Part shown: positions 54,639 to 63,474 of the stretch, piece by piece
Position numbering within the stretch: the first letter of the stretch is position 1
Layout of the letters: every line of letters begins with the position of its first letter
NCBI GenBank assembly: GCA_002427745.1
Contig: DIYF01000070.1
Location: forward strand, 1 to 64,000
Reading direction: 5' to 3'
From: Roseivirga sp. UBA6061
Lineage (GTDB): Bacteria; Bacteroidota; Bacteroidia; Cytophagales; Cyclobacteriaceae
Length of the DNA: 64,000 bases
Made by a program: the position numbers and the translations under genes
Notes under the pieces: generated by a model
Databases searched by the model: none
What the model saw: only the letters and a program-made list of their open reading frames with translations
Told to the model about the DNA's origin: nothing

Positions 54639-55874
54639 ATGATCAATTTTGAAAGCTTTGAATTAAGTAACGGTTTGCGGGTGATTGTGCATGAGGATCA
54701 CAATACTCCCATGGCAGTGCTCAATATCTTATATGATGTGGGCTCGCGAGACGAGCAGGAAGATAAAACTGGCTTTGCTCACTTATTTGAGCACCTGATG
54801 TTTGGCGGGTCAAAGCATATTCCCAGCTATGATGAGCCGCTGCAAAGGGTGGGTGGAGATAATAATGCTTTTACCAGTCCCGATATTACCAATTACTACA
54901 TTACCGTGCCCGCTGTCAACCTGGAAACGGCATTCTGGCTTGAGTCGGATCGTATGCTGAGCCTTTCGTTCGACCCGAATGTTCTGGAAGTTCAGCGCAG
55001 TGTAGTAATTGAGGAGTTTAAGCAGCGCTATCTCAATCAGCCCTATGGCGATGTGATGCTAAAGCTACGGCCGCTGGCATATGAAAAGCATCCGTACCGG
55101 TGGCCTACCATTGGTAAGGAGATCAGCCACATTGAGCAGGCAACGATGGACGATGTGAAGTCCTTCTTCGCCAGGCACTATCTTCCCAATAATGCCATTA
55201 TGGTCGTGGCTGGCGATGTGACGGTCAAAGAGGTAGAAACACTTGCCCAAAAGTGGTTTGGAGGTATACCGGCCGGGATCAGACCAGAGCGGGCACTACC
55301 CGTTGAACCTGTTCAAAAAGCCAGGAGAGTTCTGCGGACAGAGGGGCAAGTACCTTCTAATGGATTGTATATGGCTTTTCATATGCCTGCCAGAATGGAT
55401 GAGGCCTACCATGCTGCAGACCTCTTAAGTGATATGCTGGGAAGAGGAAAATCTTCTCGTTTGTACAATGAACTGGTAGAGGGCAAAAGACTTTTTCATG
55501 GTATCAATGCGTATGTCTCCGGTTCTGTCGATCCGGGTTTGCTGATGATAGAAGGAAAAACTTCTGATGGCGTAAGTCTGGACGTGGCGGAAGAGGCAGT
55601 ATGGGAAGTGATTAATAAGTTTAAGTCAGCTTCTTTTTCTGAAGAGGAATTGCAGAAGGTAAAAAACAAGGCCGAGTCTACACTGGTTTTTTCTGAGGTA
55701 GAGCTTTTGAACAGGGCCATGAACCTTGCCTTTGCGGCTAACATGGGTAATGCTGATTTGGTAAATCACGAAGTAGATCAACTGCAGGCTGTGACCAATC
55801 AGGCGGTGATGCAGCAGGCTGATGATATTCTCAGGGCATCCAATGCTTCCGTACTGCAATATGAGGCTGTTTAG
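54639..55874 (+). CDS. M16-family zinc peptidase (pitrilysin-like)
   Basis: About 411 residues from the ATG at 54639; an upstream frame from 54558 crosses both promoters. The inverted zinc motif HLFEH is near residues 48-52 with the downstream glutamate in VVIEEFKQRY, and the R/Y pair region (GRGKSSRLYNELVE) is in the second M16 half. There is no signal peptide, so it is a cytoplasmic or moonlighting member. Bacteroidota often encode a second, inactive M16 protein next to such an enzyme; here the next gene is ispF, 26 bases on. Confidence 0.94.
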   Translation: MINFESFELSNGLRVIVHEDHNTPMAVLNILYDVGSRDEQEDKTGFAHLFEHLMFGGSKHIPSYDEPLQRVGGDNNAFTSPDITNYYITVPAVNLETAFWLESDRMLSLSFDPNVLEVQRSVVIEEFKQRYLNQPYGDVMLKLRPLAYEKHPYRWPTIGKEISHIEQATMDDVKSFFARHYLPNNAIMVVAGDVTVKEVETLAQKWFGGIPAGIRPERALPVEPVQKARRVLRTEGQVPSNGLYMAFHMPARMDEAYHAADLLSDMLGRGKSSRLYNELVEGKRLFHGINAYVSGSVDPGLLMIEGKTSDGVSLDVAEEAVWEVINKFKSASFSEEELQKVKNKAESTLVFSEVELLNRAMNLAFAANMGNADLVNHEVDQLQAVTNQAVMQQADDILRASNASVLQYEAV

Positions 55875-55900
55875 ATTTTAGAAGACAACAAAGAGGGAAA

Positions 55901-56377
55901 ATGAAGATCAGAGTAGGATTTGGATATGATGTGCACAAGCTGGAGGAAGGCAAAGACTTTTGGCTTGGGGGAATTAAGGTGCCTCATACACACGGAGCAG
56001 TTGGCCATTCGGATGCCGATGTGCTCATACATGTTATCTGTGATGCACTGTTGGGAGCCGCGAATATGAGAGATATCGGATATCACTTTTCCGATCAGGA
56101 CCCGCAGTTCAAAGGGATTGACAGTAAAATTCTGCTGAAAGATGTCGTAAAACTGATTACTGATAAAGGGTTCTCCATCGGAAACATTGATGCCACCATT
56201 TGTCTGCAGCGCCCGAAGATTAACCCCCACGTACCAGCTATGAAGACCTGTCTGGCCGGGGTTATGGGTGTTGACGAAGAGGATGTATCCATCAAGGCTA
56301 CCACTACCGAGAAGCTTGGTTTTGTGGGCAAAGAAGAAGGGGTAGCTGCCTTTGCCACGGTCTTAATCCAAAAGTAA
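55901..56377 (+). CDS. ispF: 2-C-methyl-D-erythritol 2,4-cyclodiphosphate synthase
   Basis: A 158-residue IspF of normal length: metal ligands D10 and H12 in GFGYDVHKLEEG, the SDADVLIHVICDALLGA helix with the third ligand histidine, IGYHFSD, and the C-terminal TTTEKLGFVGKEEG. It performs the fifth step of the MEP isoprenoid pathway. It belongs to a compact run M16 - ispF - mnmD - lipoprotein. Confidence 0.97.
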   Translation: MKIRVGFGYDVHKLEEGKDFWLGGIKVPHTHGAVGHSDADVLIHVICDALLGAANMRDIGYHFSDQDPQFKGIDSKILLKDVVKLITDKGFSIGNIDATICLQRPKINPHVPAMKTCLAGVMGVDEEDVSIKATTTEKLGFVGKEEGVAAFATVLIQK

Positions 56378-56378
56378 A

Positions 56379-57059
56379 TTGAAAAGAAAGGTAGAGCTTA
56401 TTACCACCAGTGACGGCTCACACTCGCTGTATTTGCCTGAGATGAATGAGACCTACCATTCTTCTCACGGTGCACTTACAGAATCACGGCATGTGTTTAT
56501 ACAGGCTGGTCTGAAACATTATCAGGGCAAGTATAAGATAAACAATATCAGGGTTTTGGAAATAGGCTTCGGTACAGGTCTCAATGCCCTGCTGGCTCTG
56601 CGCTATGCCTTCGATGAGGATCTGAACACGCACTTTACCACGCTGGAACCATACCCCCTGGAGGAAGTGGTCTATAGTGGGCTTAATTATGCCTCCTTGT
56701 TTTCTGACAAGCTTGCAGAGCAACAGTTTTTGTCACTTCACAAAGCAGACTGGAATACTGAGGTAGTAATGAATGATCGTTTTACCCTGGAAAAGAAAGA
56801 AGAGCGACTGGAAGGTTTTTCGGATAACAGTAAGTTTGATCTGGTCTTTTTTGATGCATTTGCTCCAAGCAAGCAGGCTGAACTTTGGACTTACGGGATA
56901 CTGGAGAAAACGGTAGGGCTTATGGCCCCTTCGGCTGTATTAGTTACCTATTGTGCCAGAGGGCAGTTTAAGCGCGATCTCGCTGCCCTGGGCTTGGAAG
57001 TAGAAACATTGCCGGGCCCTCCCGGTAAGAAAGAAATGGTCAGAGCAACCAGATTATGA
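56379..57059 (+). CDS. mnmD: tRNA (mnm5s2U34)-methyltransferase MnmD
   Basis: A 226-residue stand-alone MnmC(o)-like methyltransferase (DUF752). It has VLEIGFGTGLNALLAL (SAM motif I), FDLVFFDAFAPSKQAELW, YCARGQFKRDL and a PGPPGKKEMVRA ending. The start is TTG at 56379, one base after the ispF stop; the conserved N-terminal text (VELITTSDGSHSLY) would be lost from the next ATG. It completes methylaminomethyl modification of tRNA wobble uridine by family knowledge. Confidence 0.9.
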   Translation: MKRKVELITTSDGSHSLYLPEMNETYHSSHGALTESRHVFIQAGLKHYQGKYKINNIRVLEIGFGTGLNALLALRYAFDEDLNTHFTTLEPYPLEEVVYSGLNYASLFSDKLAEQQFLSLHKADWNTEVVMNDRFTLEKKEERLEGFSDNSKFDLVFFDAFAPSKQAELWTYGILEKTVGLMAPSAVLVTYCARGQFKRDLAALGLEVETLPGPPGKKEMVRATRL

Positions 57060-57490
57060 GCCACAGAAGTACCATCAGTCGTTGTGAATTCAAGGCATCC
57101 GGAAAACAGAGCTTGATACACGGACTTGCACTTGTCCTCATGCTGGTGTTTTCAGGTTGCCGGTCTGTACAACTCAGCTCAGACCCCGTCAGTCAGGACA
57201 CTATTGACATGACCAATGCATCTTCTATGAACAGGGATGCTATCAGAGTGATCGTGAGGGTAGAGGTGGTGAATGAGGCGGATGATAAGCGGAATAGCTT
57301 TGACGTGGTACTGGAGAAACTTGTGAAGTATGGAGCTACCTTTTCTTCTATCGAACCAAAAGTGGGGCAGAAACTAAAGTTGTCTACTCCTTTGGACGTG
57401 ACCTTTCGCAAAGGGGATGTTATATTACTGGATATATTGACCCCGCGTCTCGATGACGGGCAAAAGCCTTTAAGAGTAAGGATGGGGTAA
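57056..57490 (+). CDS. lipoprotein of unknown function
   Basis: A 144-residue protein. The N-terminal 24 residues are polar, then LIHGLALVLMLVFSGC gives a lipobox (FSGC), so the true start may be later, although no ATG lies between. The rest is a small alpha+beta domain with no known family. It overlaps mnmD by 4 bases (ATGA). Confidence 0.65.
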   Translation: MSHRSTISRCEFKASGKQSLIHGLALVLMLVFSGCRSVQLSSDPVSQDTIDMTNASSMNRDAIRVIVRVEVVNEADDKRNSFDVVLEKLVKYGATFSSIEPKVGQKLKLSTPLDVTFRKGDVILLDILTPRLDDGQKPLRVRMG

Positions 57491-57502
57491 GTGTTTACAG
57501 AT

Positions 57503-60500
57503 ATGGGTGACAACAGGAAATTCAGAGGATTCTTACTGCTTGCAGGGCTTGCTGTTGCGGTTATGCTTTTCTTTTTCAACCCGGTATTCCAGAATGGAGA
57601 AGATCAGCTAAACGAGCGAAGTGCCGCTATTGAGAATTTTGATATTGAGGATAATCCCGCAAGTGAGAGCCCGGAGGCAAGGTGGCTGTATGAGTTCAAC
57701 ATGCTCAAAGACCCTGCAACAGGGGAAATACCACACGACATCCGCAGGAAAGAAATTGATTATGCACTGAAAGTTTTGGTCAAATCGAATACAGGCACTC
57801 CCGGGCTGGCTGGTATTCAGAGTGAGAGTGAAGAAGATACTGAAAACAGTAGTTTTGTGAGTTATGGCCCTTATAATCTGGGGGGCAGAACCCGGGCTTT
57901 GGCACTGGATGTCAATGATGAAAGCATCATACTGGCAGGTGGGGTCAGTGGTGGAATCTGGCGTAGTACTGATGGCGGTCAGTCCTGGGCCAAGACCTCA
58001 AGTCCCAGAGATTTTCCTCCGGTCAGTACCCTGGTGCAGGACCCGCGAACAGGGCATACCTTTGACTGGTATTTTGCGGGAGGAGAGATTATAGGCAACT
58101 CGGCTGCGGCTCCCAGTGCTTTTTACTTTGGTGATGGTATCTACCGCTCTACAGATGGCGGCCAAAGCTGGAATGTTATTGCTGCCACGGAAAGGGGAGA
58201 TAATGTAGACCTGAGTACATTCAGCGTGGTCAATGAAATGGCCATCGATCCATCAAACACCTCTGCCACTGAGATATATGTGGCAAATCCCAGGGGGATC
58301 ATCCGCACTACGGATAATTTCGCAAATACCACCACCGTATTAGGGGCCAATAATAGCGGCCTTAATTATACAGATGTGGTCGTTTCCCCGACAGGTGTGG
58401 TGTATGCGGTTATCGCCAACTCAAGTGACAATGGAGCCAATGCAGAAGAGGGAGTTTTTGTGTCGACAGATGGTATTAGCTGGACCAATATCGATCCGCC
58501 TTCCGGTCTTCCTGCCTCTTATATCAGGGCAGAACTGGCACTGGACCCCAATGATGAAAATACACTCTATTTATTGGGGGGCAATCAGGCCGGCAGTGCT
58601 ACAGATGATTTCCTGTTCAGGTATAACAGAAGCTCCAATACTTGGGTCGATCTTTCAGGCAATATGAGTTCATCTCTGGATATTGGTCAGGGACATCACT
58701 TTCAACAGGGCTACAATTTGTATGTAAGGGTACATCCGGGCCAGTCCGGCACGGTGTTTACCGGGGGTACCAACCTGCTTCGATCAACCAATGCCTTTAA
58801 TAGCTCGGTCAACACGGATCAGATCGGAGGCTATCAGCCTGATGGTAATCCTAATGCTTTTGATAACTACATAGGACACCACCCTGACCAGCACACAGCG
58901 GTTTTCTTACGATCAAATCCCAACGTGATGATTACCGGGAGCGATGGAGGATTGCACAGAACCGACAATAACCTTCAGGATTTCTCAGGGCCCAATCCGG
59001 TGGAGTGGCAGTCACTGAACAACGGTTATCATACAACGCAGTTTTATGCTATTGATATGATGCGCGATGCACGCGGAGATTTCCGGATTCCCGGAGGAAT
59101 GCAGGACAACGGTAGCTGGATTAATTATACAAATGATCCGGCCGGTGTCTGGACCCGCGGCCTGGGTGGTGACGGGGCCTTTACCGCTATTACCCATAAC
59201 TCGCTGTATATGTCAGCGCAGGAAGGGCAGATACGAAGGTTCGAGCTGGATGAGAGTACCAATGAATTTATTCAGAGAGCCAACGTTCAACCGAGCAGTG
59301 ATTTGTCAAGATTCATCTTCATCAACCCCTTCATTGTAGATCCTGTTCATAGAGAAAAGCTCTTTGTAGCAGCTGAGGGACGTGTTTACTTTACCAGAGA
59401 TATCACACAGAATCCCGGCCCCGGTGCCTGGCAGTCCATTACAGCGGCAGGCCTGGCTTCTGAGCACGTATCCGCTTTGGGAGCATCTATTCAGCCGGAG
59501 GGTGTCCTGTATTTCGGTACGCGAAACGGATCATTGTATAAGGTGAACAATACGCGAAAGGAGGATACGGCAGTCGCCATTAGAGGTGAGAATATGCCGG
59601 AAGATGCCACGGTAAGCTCTGTGGCGGTAGATCCTGCCAATGCAGACAGAGTGTTCGTGACTTTCTCTAACTACAAAGTGGTAAGTGTCTGGATGTCTGA
59701 AAATGGTGGTGAGAGCTGGACTTCGATTTCCGGAAACCTGGAGGAAAATACAGACGGAAGCGGTGGAGGACCTTCTGTTCGCTGGATAGAATTGTTGCCG
59801 GATGGAAGTGGGGGGAATCTGTACTTCACAGCCACTTCGGTGGGCCTGTTTATGACCGATAACCTTAACGGGGACAATACGGTATGGACCGCGCAAAGTG
59901 ACGACCTCATAGGGCGTAGTCTTACCAATATGATCAAAGTAAGACCGATTGACGGACAAGTGGCCGTGTCAACCCATGGTAACGGGGTTTTTGTCGGTAC
60001 CTATGATGTGGCAAACAGCCCTACTATTACCTATTCCGTGGTTGTGCCTGATGAAGAGGTTATACTGAGAGGGCCTACTTCTATAGTGGCTGGAGCAGGC
60101 TTTGTTTATCAGTGGAGAAAAGATGGTACGGATATTCCCGGGGCTACCGGAGCAGAATATACAGTGACCGAACCCGGGACTTATACATTGAGGATTATTG
60201 ATGAGCGGGACGATTCTGTCGCTGAGTCAAATGAGTTGGTGTTTTTACTGGATGGTATTGCTCCGGTACTTAATTCTGTGGCCAGACTAAATCCTGTCTC
60301 AGAGGCAACGGAAGCCACTGAGGTGACTTTCCAACTGACCTTCAGCGAACCTGTAAGTAATGTGGATGCAGGTGATTTTCAGGTTATTGGTGATGTTTCG
60401 GGCATCATTTCTGATGTTACCAGCGTGGTGGGAAATGAGGTCTATAACCTGACCGTAAGTAATCTTGGGGGAACGGGTACCCTGGGGCTGGGTATCGTAA

Positions 60501-61204
60501 TCAATACGGATATTATTGATATAGCAGAGAATGCATTGTCTTTTGTGATTCAGTCCAGCGAAACATATTCCGTAACGGATAATACAGCTCCTACGGTGGC
60601 CATTGCCAGGCTAGACCCTGCTTCAGAAACGACTAACCGATCAGAGGTGAGTTTCATGGTTTCGTTCAGCGAGTCGGTGCTGAATGTCGATGCGGCAGAT
60701 TTTGAGCTCTCTGGCACGAGTGTCTCTTCTGCTGTGATCGAATCGGTAACAGAAGGTGCTACTCCCGGGGTATATACCGTGGAGATTACCGGTGTCACGG
60801 AGGACGGGCTTATTGACCTTGATCTTGTTGATAGCCATGGTATCGTGGATTTAGCAGATAATGCCTTTGCCGGGGAGATTACCAGTGAGGAAACCTTTAC
60901 CATTCAGGACCTGCTTATCACTTCCATAGACAATGGTCAGGGTGGTGTAAGGCATATTAAAGTGATGCGTAACCCTGCCTCCGGACGCTTTAGAGTGGTG
61001 CTGAGTGACAGGTATCTGGGAAAGGTGAAGGTAAATGTGATAAGTGCCGCAGGGACTATCCTTCAGTCCGTAGAAGAAGAACATTATTTATCAGGGGCAG
61101 AGCTCGAAATAGATTTGAGGAATCAGCCTGATGGATTGTACCTCCTGAATGTGAGCAACGCAAATTACAGAGATGTAGTAAAGCTGTTGAAAAGATCAGA
61201 CTGA
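57503..61204 (+). CDS. large T9SS cargo protein: sialidase-like propeller, Ig-like and bacterial Ig-like repeats, type A sorting tail
   Basis: About 1233 residues from the ATG at 57503; a GTG at 57491 abutting the previous stop is an alternative start. An N-terminal hydrophobic segment acts as signal. Residues about 120-840 form a BNR/VPS10-type propeller with Asp boxes STDGGQSW (near 155 and 217) and SENGGESW (near 735). An Ig-like unit (YQWRKDGTDIPGATG) and two Big-like repeats with FxLTFSEPVSNVDAGDF and FMVSFSESVLNVDAADF follow. The final 80 residues (IKVMRNPASGRFRVVL to YRDVVKLLKRSD) fit a type A sorting domain. It is likely a surface adhesin or glycan-binding protein; substrate unknown. 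It overlaps the convergent cyclo-ligase gene by 9 bases. Confidence 0.85.
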   Translation: MGDNRKFRGFLLLAGLAVAVMLFFFNPVFQNGEDQLNERSAAIENFDIEDNPASESPEARWLYEFNMLKDPATGEIPHDIRRKEIDYALKVLVKSNTGTPGLAGIQSESEEDTENSSFVSYGPYNLGGRTRALALDVNDESIILAGGVSGGIWRSTDGGQSWAKTSSPRDFPPVSTLVQDPRTGHTFDWYFAGGEIIGNSAAAPSAFYFGDGIYRSTDGGQSWNVIAATERGDNVDLSTFSVVNEMAIDPSNTSATEIYVANPRGIIRTTDNFANTTTVLGANNSGLNYTDVVVSPTGVVYAVIANSSDNGANAEEGVFVSTDGISWTNIDPPSGLPASYIRAELALDPNDENTLYLLGGNQAGSATDDFLFRYNRSSNTWVDLSGNMSSSLDIGQGHHFQQGYNLYVRVHPGQSGTVFTGGTNLLRSTNAFNSSVNTDQIGGYQPDGNPNAFDNYIGHHPDQHTAVFLRSNPNVMITGSDGGLHRTDNNLQDFSGPNPVEWQSLNNGYHTTQFYAIDMMRDARGDFRIPGGMQDNGSWINYTNDPAGVWTRGLGGDGAFTAITHNSLYMSAQEGQIRRFELDESTNEFIQRANVQPSSDLSRFIFINPFIVDPVHREKLFVAAEGRVYFTRDITQNPGPGAWQSITAAGLASEHVSALGASIQPEGVLYFGTRNGSLYKVNNTRKEDTAVAIRGENMPEDATVSSVAVDPANADRVFVTFSNYKVVSVWMSENGGESWTSISGNLEENTDGSGGGPSVRWIELLPDGSGGNLYFTATSVGLFMTDNLNGDNTVWTAQSDDLIGRSLTNMIKVRPIDGQVAVSTHGNGVFVGTYDVANSPTITYSVVVPDEEVILRGPTSIVAGAGFVYQWRKDGTDIPGATGAEYTVTEPGTYTLRIIDERDDSVAESNELVFLLDGIAPVLNSVARLNPVSEATEATEVTFQLTFSEPVSNVDAGDFQVIGDVSGIISDVTSVVGNEVYNLTVSNLGGTGTLGLGIVINTDIIDIAENALSFVIQSSETYSVTDNTAPTVAIARLDPASETTNRSEVSFMVSFSESVLNVDAADFELSGTSVSSAVIESVTEGATPGVYTVEITGVTEDGLIDLDLVDSHGIVDLADNAFAGEITSEETFTIQDLLITSIDNGQGGVRHIKVMRNPASGRFRVVLSDRYLGKVKVNVISAAGTILQSVEEEHYLSGAELEIDLRNQPDGLYLLNVSNANYRDVVKLLKRSD

Positions 61205-61780
61205 TCTTGCTCTGAAATCATAAACCTGCTTATGGGTAATGCAAAGGTCGAGTGGGATATCAAACTTATTGGTCTCAATCGTCCCTTCAAAAGGTCCGGA
61301 AATTGCCAGTCCTACTTTCAGCGTGTCACGTCTGCATTCAGCCAGAAACCGATCATAAAACCCGGCTCCATAACCTACCCGATTGCCTGAGTAGTCGAAG
61401 CTTAATAAGGGGATAAATACCAGATCCAGTTTTTTGGATGCTATTGTGTTGTTATGTGCGGGTTCAGGGATGCCGTACCGGCTTTCTGTGAGCTTATCCG
61501 CTCGGGTCATGGGGTGATGAGAAAGTCTATTCTCTTTAAAGTGGGTTTTACTGACCACAGGAGTATGGCCCGGTGAGTTGATCAGCCAGTTGTATATGGG
61601 CCAGGTATCCACTTCTTTATTCTTTTTAATCGGGAGGAAGAGGTGAACCGTAGTGTATAAAGAGTTTCTGACTAATTCCAGTGCCTGATGCGTGACAGAC
61701 TCGCACCGCTGCGCATAATCTTCAGGGATAAGAGATTGTCTTTCCAGAAGTGCCTGTTTCCGAAGTGTTTGTTTATTCAT
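61196..61780 (-). CDS. 5-formyltetrahydrofolate cyclo-ligase
   Basis: A 194-residue enzyme of normal length with basic ATP-site start MNKQTLRKQALLERQSLI, PIKKNKEVDTWP, and the signature FIPLLSFDYSGNRVGYGAGFYD. It turns 5-formyl-THF into 5,10-methenyl-THF. It overlaps bshC by 8 bases. Confidence 0.95.
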   Translation of the reverse strand: MNKQTLRKQALLERQSLIPEDYAQRCESVTHQALELVRNSLYTTVHLFLPIKKNKEVDTWPIYNWLINSPGHTPVVSKTHFKENRLSHHPMTRADKLTESRYGIPEPAHNNTIASKKLDLVFIPLLSFDYSGNRVGYGAGFYDRFLAECRRDTLKVGLAISGPFEGTIETNKFDIPLDLCITHKQVYDFRARSV

Positions 61781-63359
61781 TGGCGGTGATCAAATGGAAT
61801 CGATAATCGAAAGCATCGAACGATTCCATACACGAATCTATAAAATTCGGATCGGGGATATAAAAGTTCAGGAAGTTGTCTTTGCGCTCCTGAGGGCTCC
61901 CTCCCGGGAAGAGCGCTTCTTTGATGGCGTAGATACGGTTGACCAGTGTTTCCTGATTTCTTTTTTCTGCCTTCAGCAGCTTCTTTTCAATTTTGTGAAT
62001 GCAATTCTCGGTCTTTTTACGCTCTGCGGCCACCAGCTTTTCCAGCGTGGAATCTATGCCAACAGCCCGGGTCATTACTTCGGAGAATACGGCATTCAAT
62101 CTTTCCATTTCACCAGTCAGTGCCAGCTCATGGTCCGATTTGGCGACCACCTTTTCTTTTATCAGCTCGTTTTCATCCTTGAAAACCTCTTCAAAACTCA
62201 GGCTTTCCTTCTCAATCTTGGTCAGGATATTGGGCGTGATAACACCGGCAAAATTCCTGGGCATGAGCAGAGGGAAGGCGGTATTGAAATGACCGAATAC
62301 ATCTTTCAGTTGCAGCCAATATACCAGTTCAGAAGGGCCTCCTACATAAGCAAGATTAGGCAGGAGTAACTCCTGGTACAAGGGTCTGAGCACCACATTC
62401 GGGCTGAATCGTTCAGGAAAATCTTCAATTTCAGATTGCAATGCTGACTTGCTGAATTGAATATCAGTATCCAGTACCTGGTAGGTATCCGCTGATTGGA
62501 CAATTCTGGAGCGAACACTGTCCTTCAGGTAGAAGAAGTTAATGTCTCTTGGAAAAACCTGTGTTTTATAGCCGAGTGCTTCCAGCTTTCCGGAGGTGGC
62601 TTCTACTAGATTTTTGGGAGTGTTTTGAAATATATCATCCTGAATAACAGGTTTGAGTAAGGCCTTCAGGTCATGATCATCAGCATCAATGACAACCAGG
62701 CCTTTTTCACCAAAGAGTGCGTTGACATAATGTCTGCCTGCCTCTGCCAGGCTTTTTCTTTTCAGGTAGGCTTCCTGAAAAAATGCCGGCATACTGATGA
62801 TTTCATCAAAGATGAATTTCAGTTCCTTTGTTTTGAAACGCCCAACGGCACCTGTCTGATCAGTGTTCCAGGAGAATTTTTTGCCATTGAAACGGAAGTG
62901 ACTGATTTCATCAAAATCATGATCTTCTGAGGCCATCCAGTACACTGGTACAAAATTGTAGTCGGGGTACTGTGCTTTGAGCCTTTCGCAGGCTCTGATC
63001 ACCGTAACAATCTTATAGATAAAGTAGAGAGGACCGGTGAAAATATTGAGTTGATGGCCAGTGGTAATGGTAAAGGTCTTTTCATCCCTTAACAGCTCAA
63101 TATTGGCAGCTGTACCGTCAGATACATCAAAGCCATCATACTGTCGGGTGAGAGCATCTGCAACAATAGCCCGGTGAGCGGTGGGGAAGTTTCGGTTCTC
63201 GAGCTGCTCTTTGAAATTTTCTATGTCGGGTAAAGCCCGGTAAAAAGGTTTGAGTGATTCTTTTCCCTCGATATAGTCCAGAAAAGACTGCGAAAAACTG
63301 TTGGTAGATGCAAATGGGATTTTTGAAAGTAGTGCAGACTCCTTTTCCTGAACGGTCAT
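61773..63359 (-). CDS. bshC: bacillithiol biosynthesis cysteine-adding enzyme BshC
   Basis: A 528-residue BshC: an N-terminal region (NSFSQSFLDYIEGKESLKPF), the TITTGHQLNIFTGPLYFIYK motif, PVYWMASEDHDFDEI, and a C-terminal long coiled coil, then ALFPGGSPQERKDNFLNFY. It adds cysteine to GlcN-malate in the last step of bacillithiol synthesis. BshA and BshB are not in the window. It shares a transcript with the folate enzyme. Confidence 0.96.
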   Translation of the reverse strand: MTVQEKESALLSKIPFASTNSFSQSFLDYIEGKESLKPFYRALPDIENFKEQLENRNFPTAHRAIVADALTRQYDGFDVSDGTAANIELLRDEKTFTITTGHQLNIFTGPLYFIYKIVTVIRACERLKAQYPDYNFVPVYWMASEDHDFDEISHFRFNGKKFSWNTDQTGAVGRFKTKELKFIFDEIISMPAFFQEAYLKRKSLAEAGRHYVNALFGEKGLVVIDADDHDLKALLKPVIQDDIFQNTPKNLVEATSGKLEALGYKTQVFPRDINFFYLKDSVRSRIVQSADTYQVLDTDIQFSKSALQSEIEDFPERFSPNVVLRPLYQELLLPNLAYVGGPSELVYWLQLKDVFGHFNTAFPLLMPRNFAGVITPNILTKIEKESLSFEEVFKDENELIKEKVVAKSDHELALTGEMERLNAVFSEVMTRAVGIDSTLEKLVAAERKKTENCIHKIEKKLLKAEKRNQETLVNRIYAIKEALFPGGSPQERKDNFLNFYIPDPNFIDSCMESFDAFDYRFHLITANE

Positions 63360-63474
63360 AAAAACTTAATTACAGCAGAGAATAATGATTGGCTCAATTA
63401 ACGGGATTAGCCCCTTATGAAAAACGTTTTTTTGATGAGCATCACCTTCTAAACTCTGTATCAGGTTGATAGGT
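63360..63474. other. gap between rimO and bshC
   Basis: 115 bases between the rimO stop and the bshC start on the same strand. I see no clear promoter or terminator. Confidence 0.4.
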
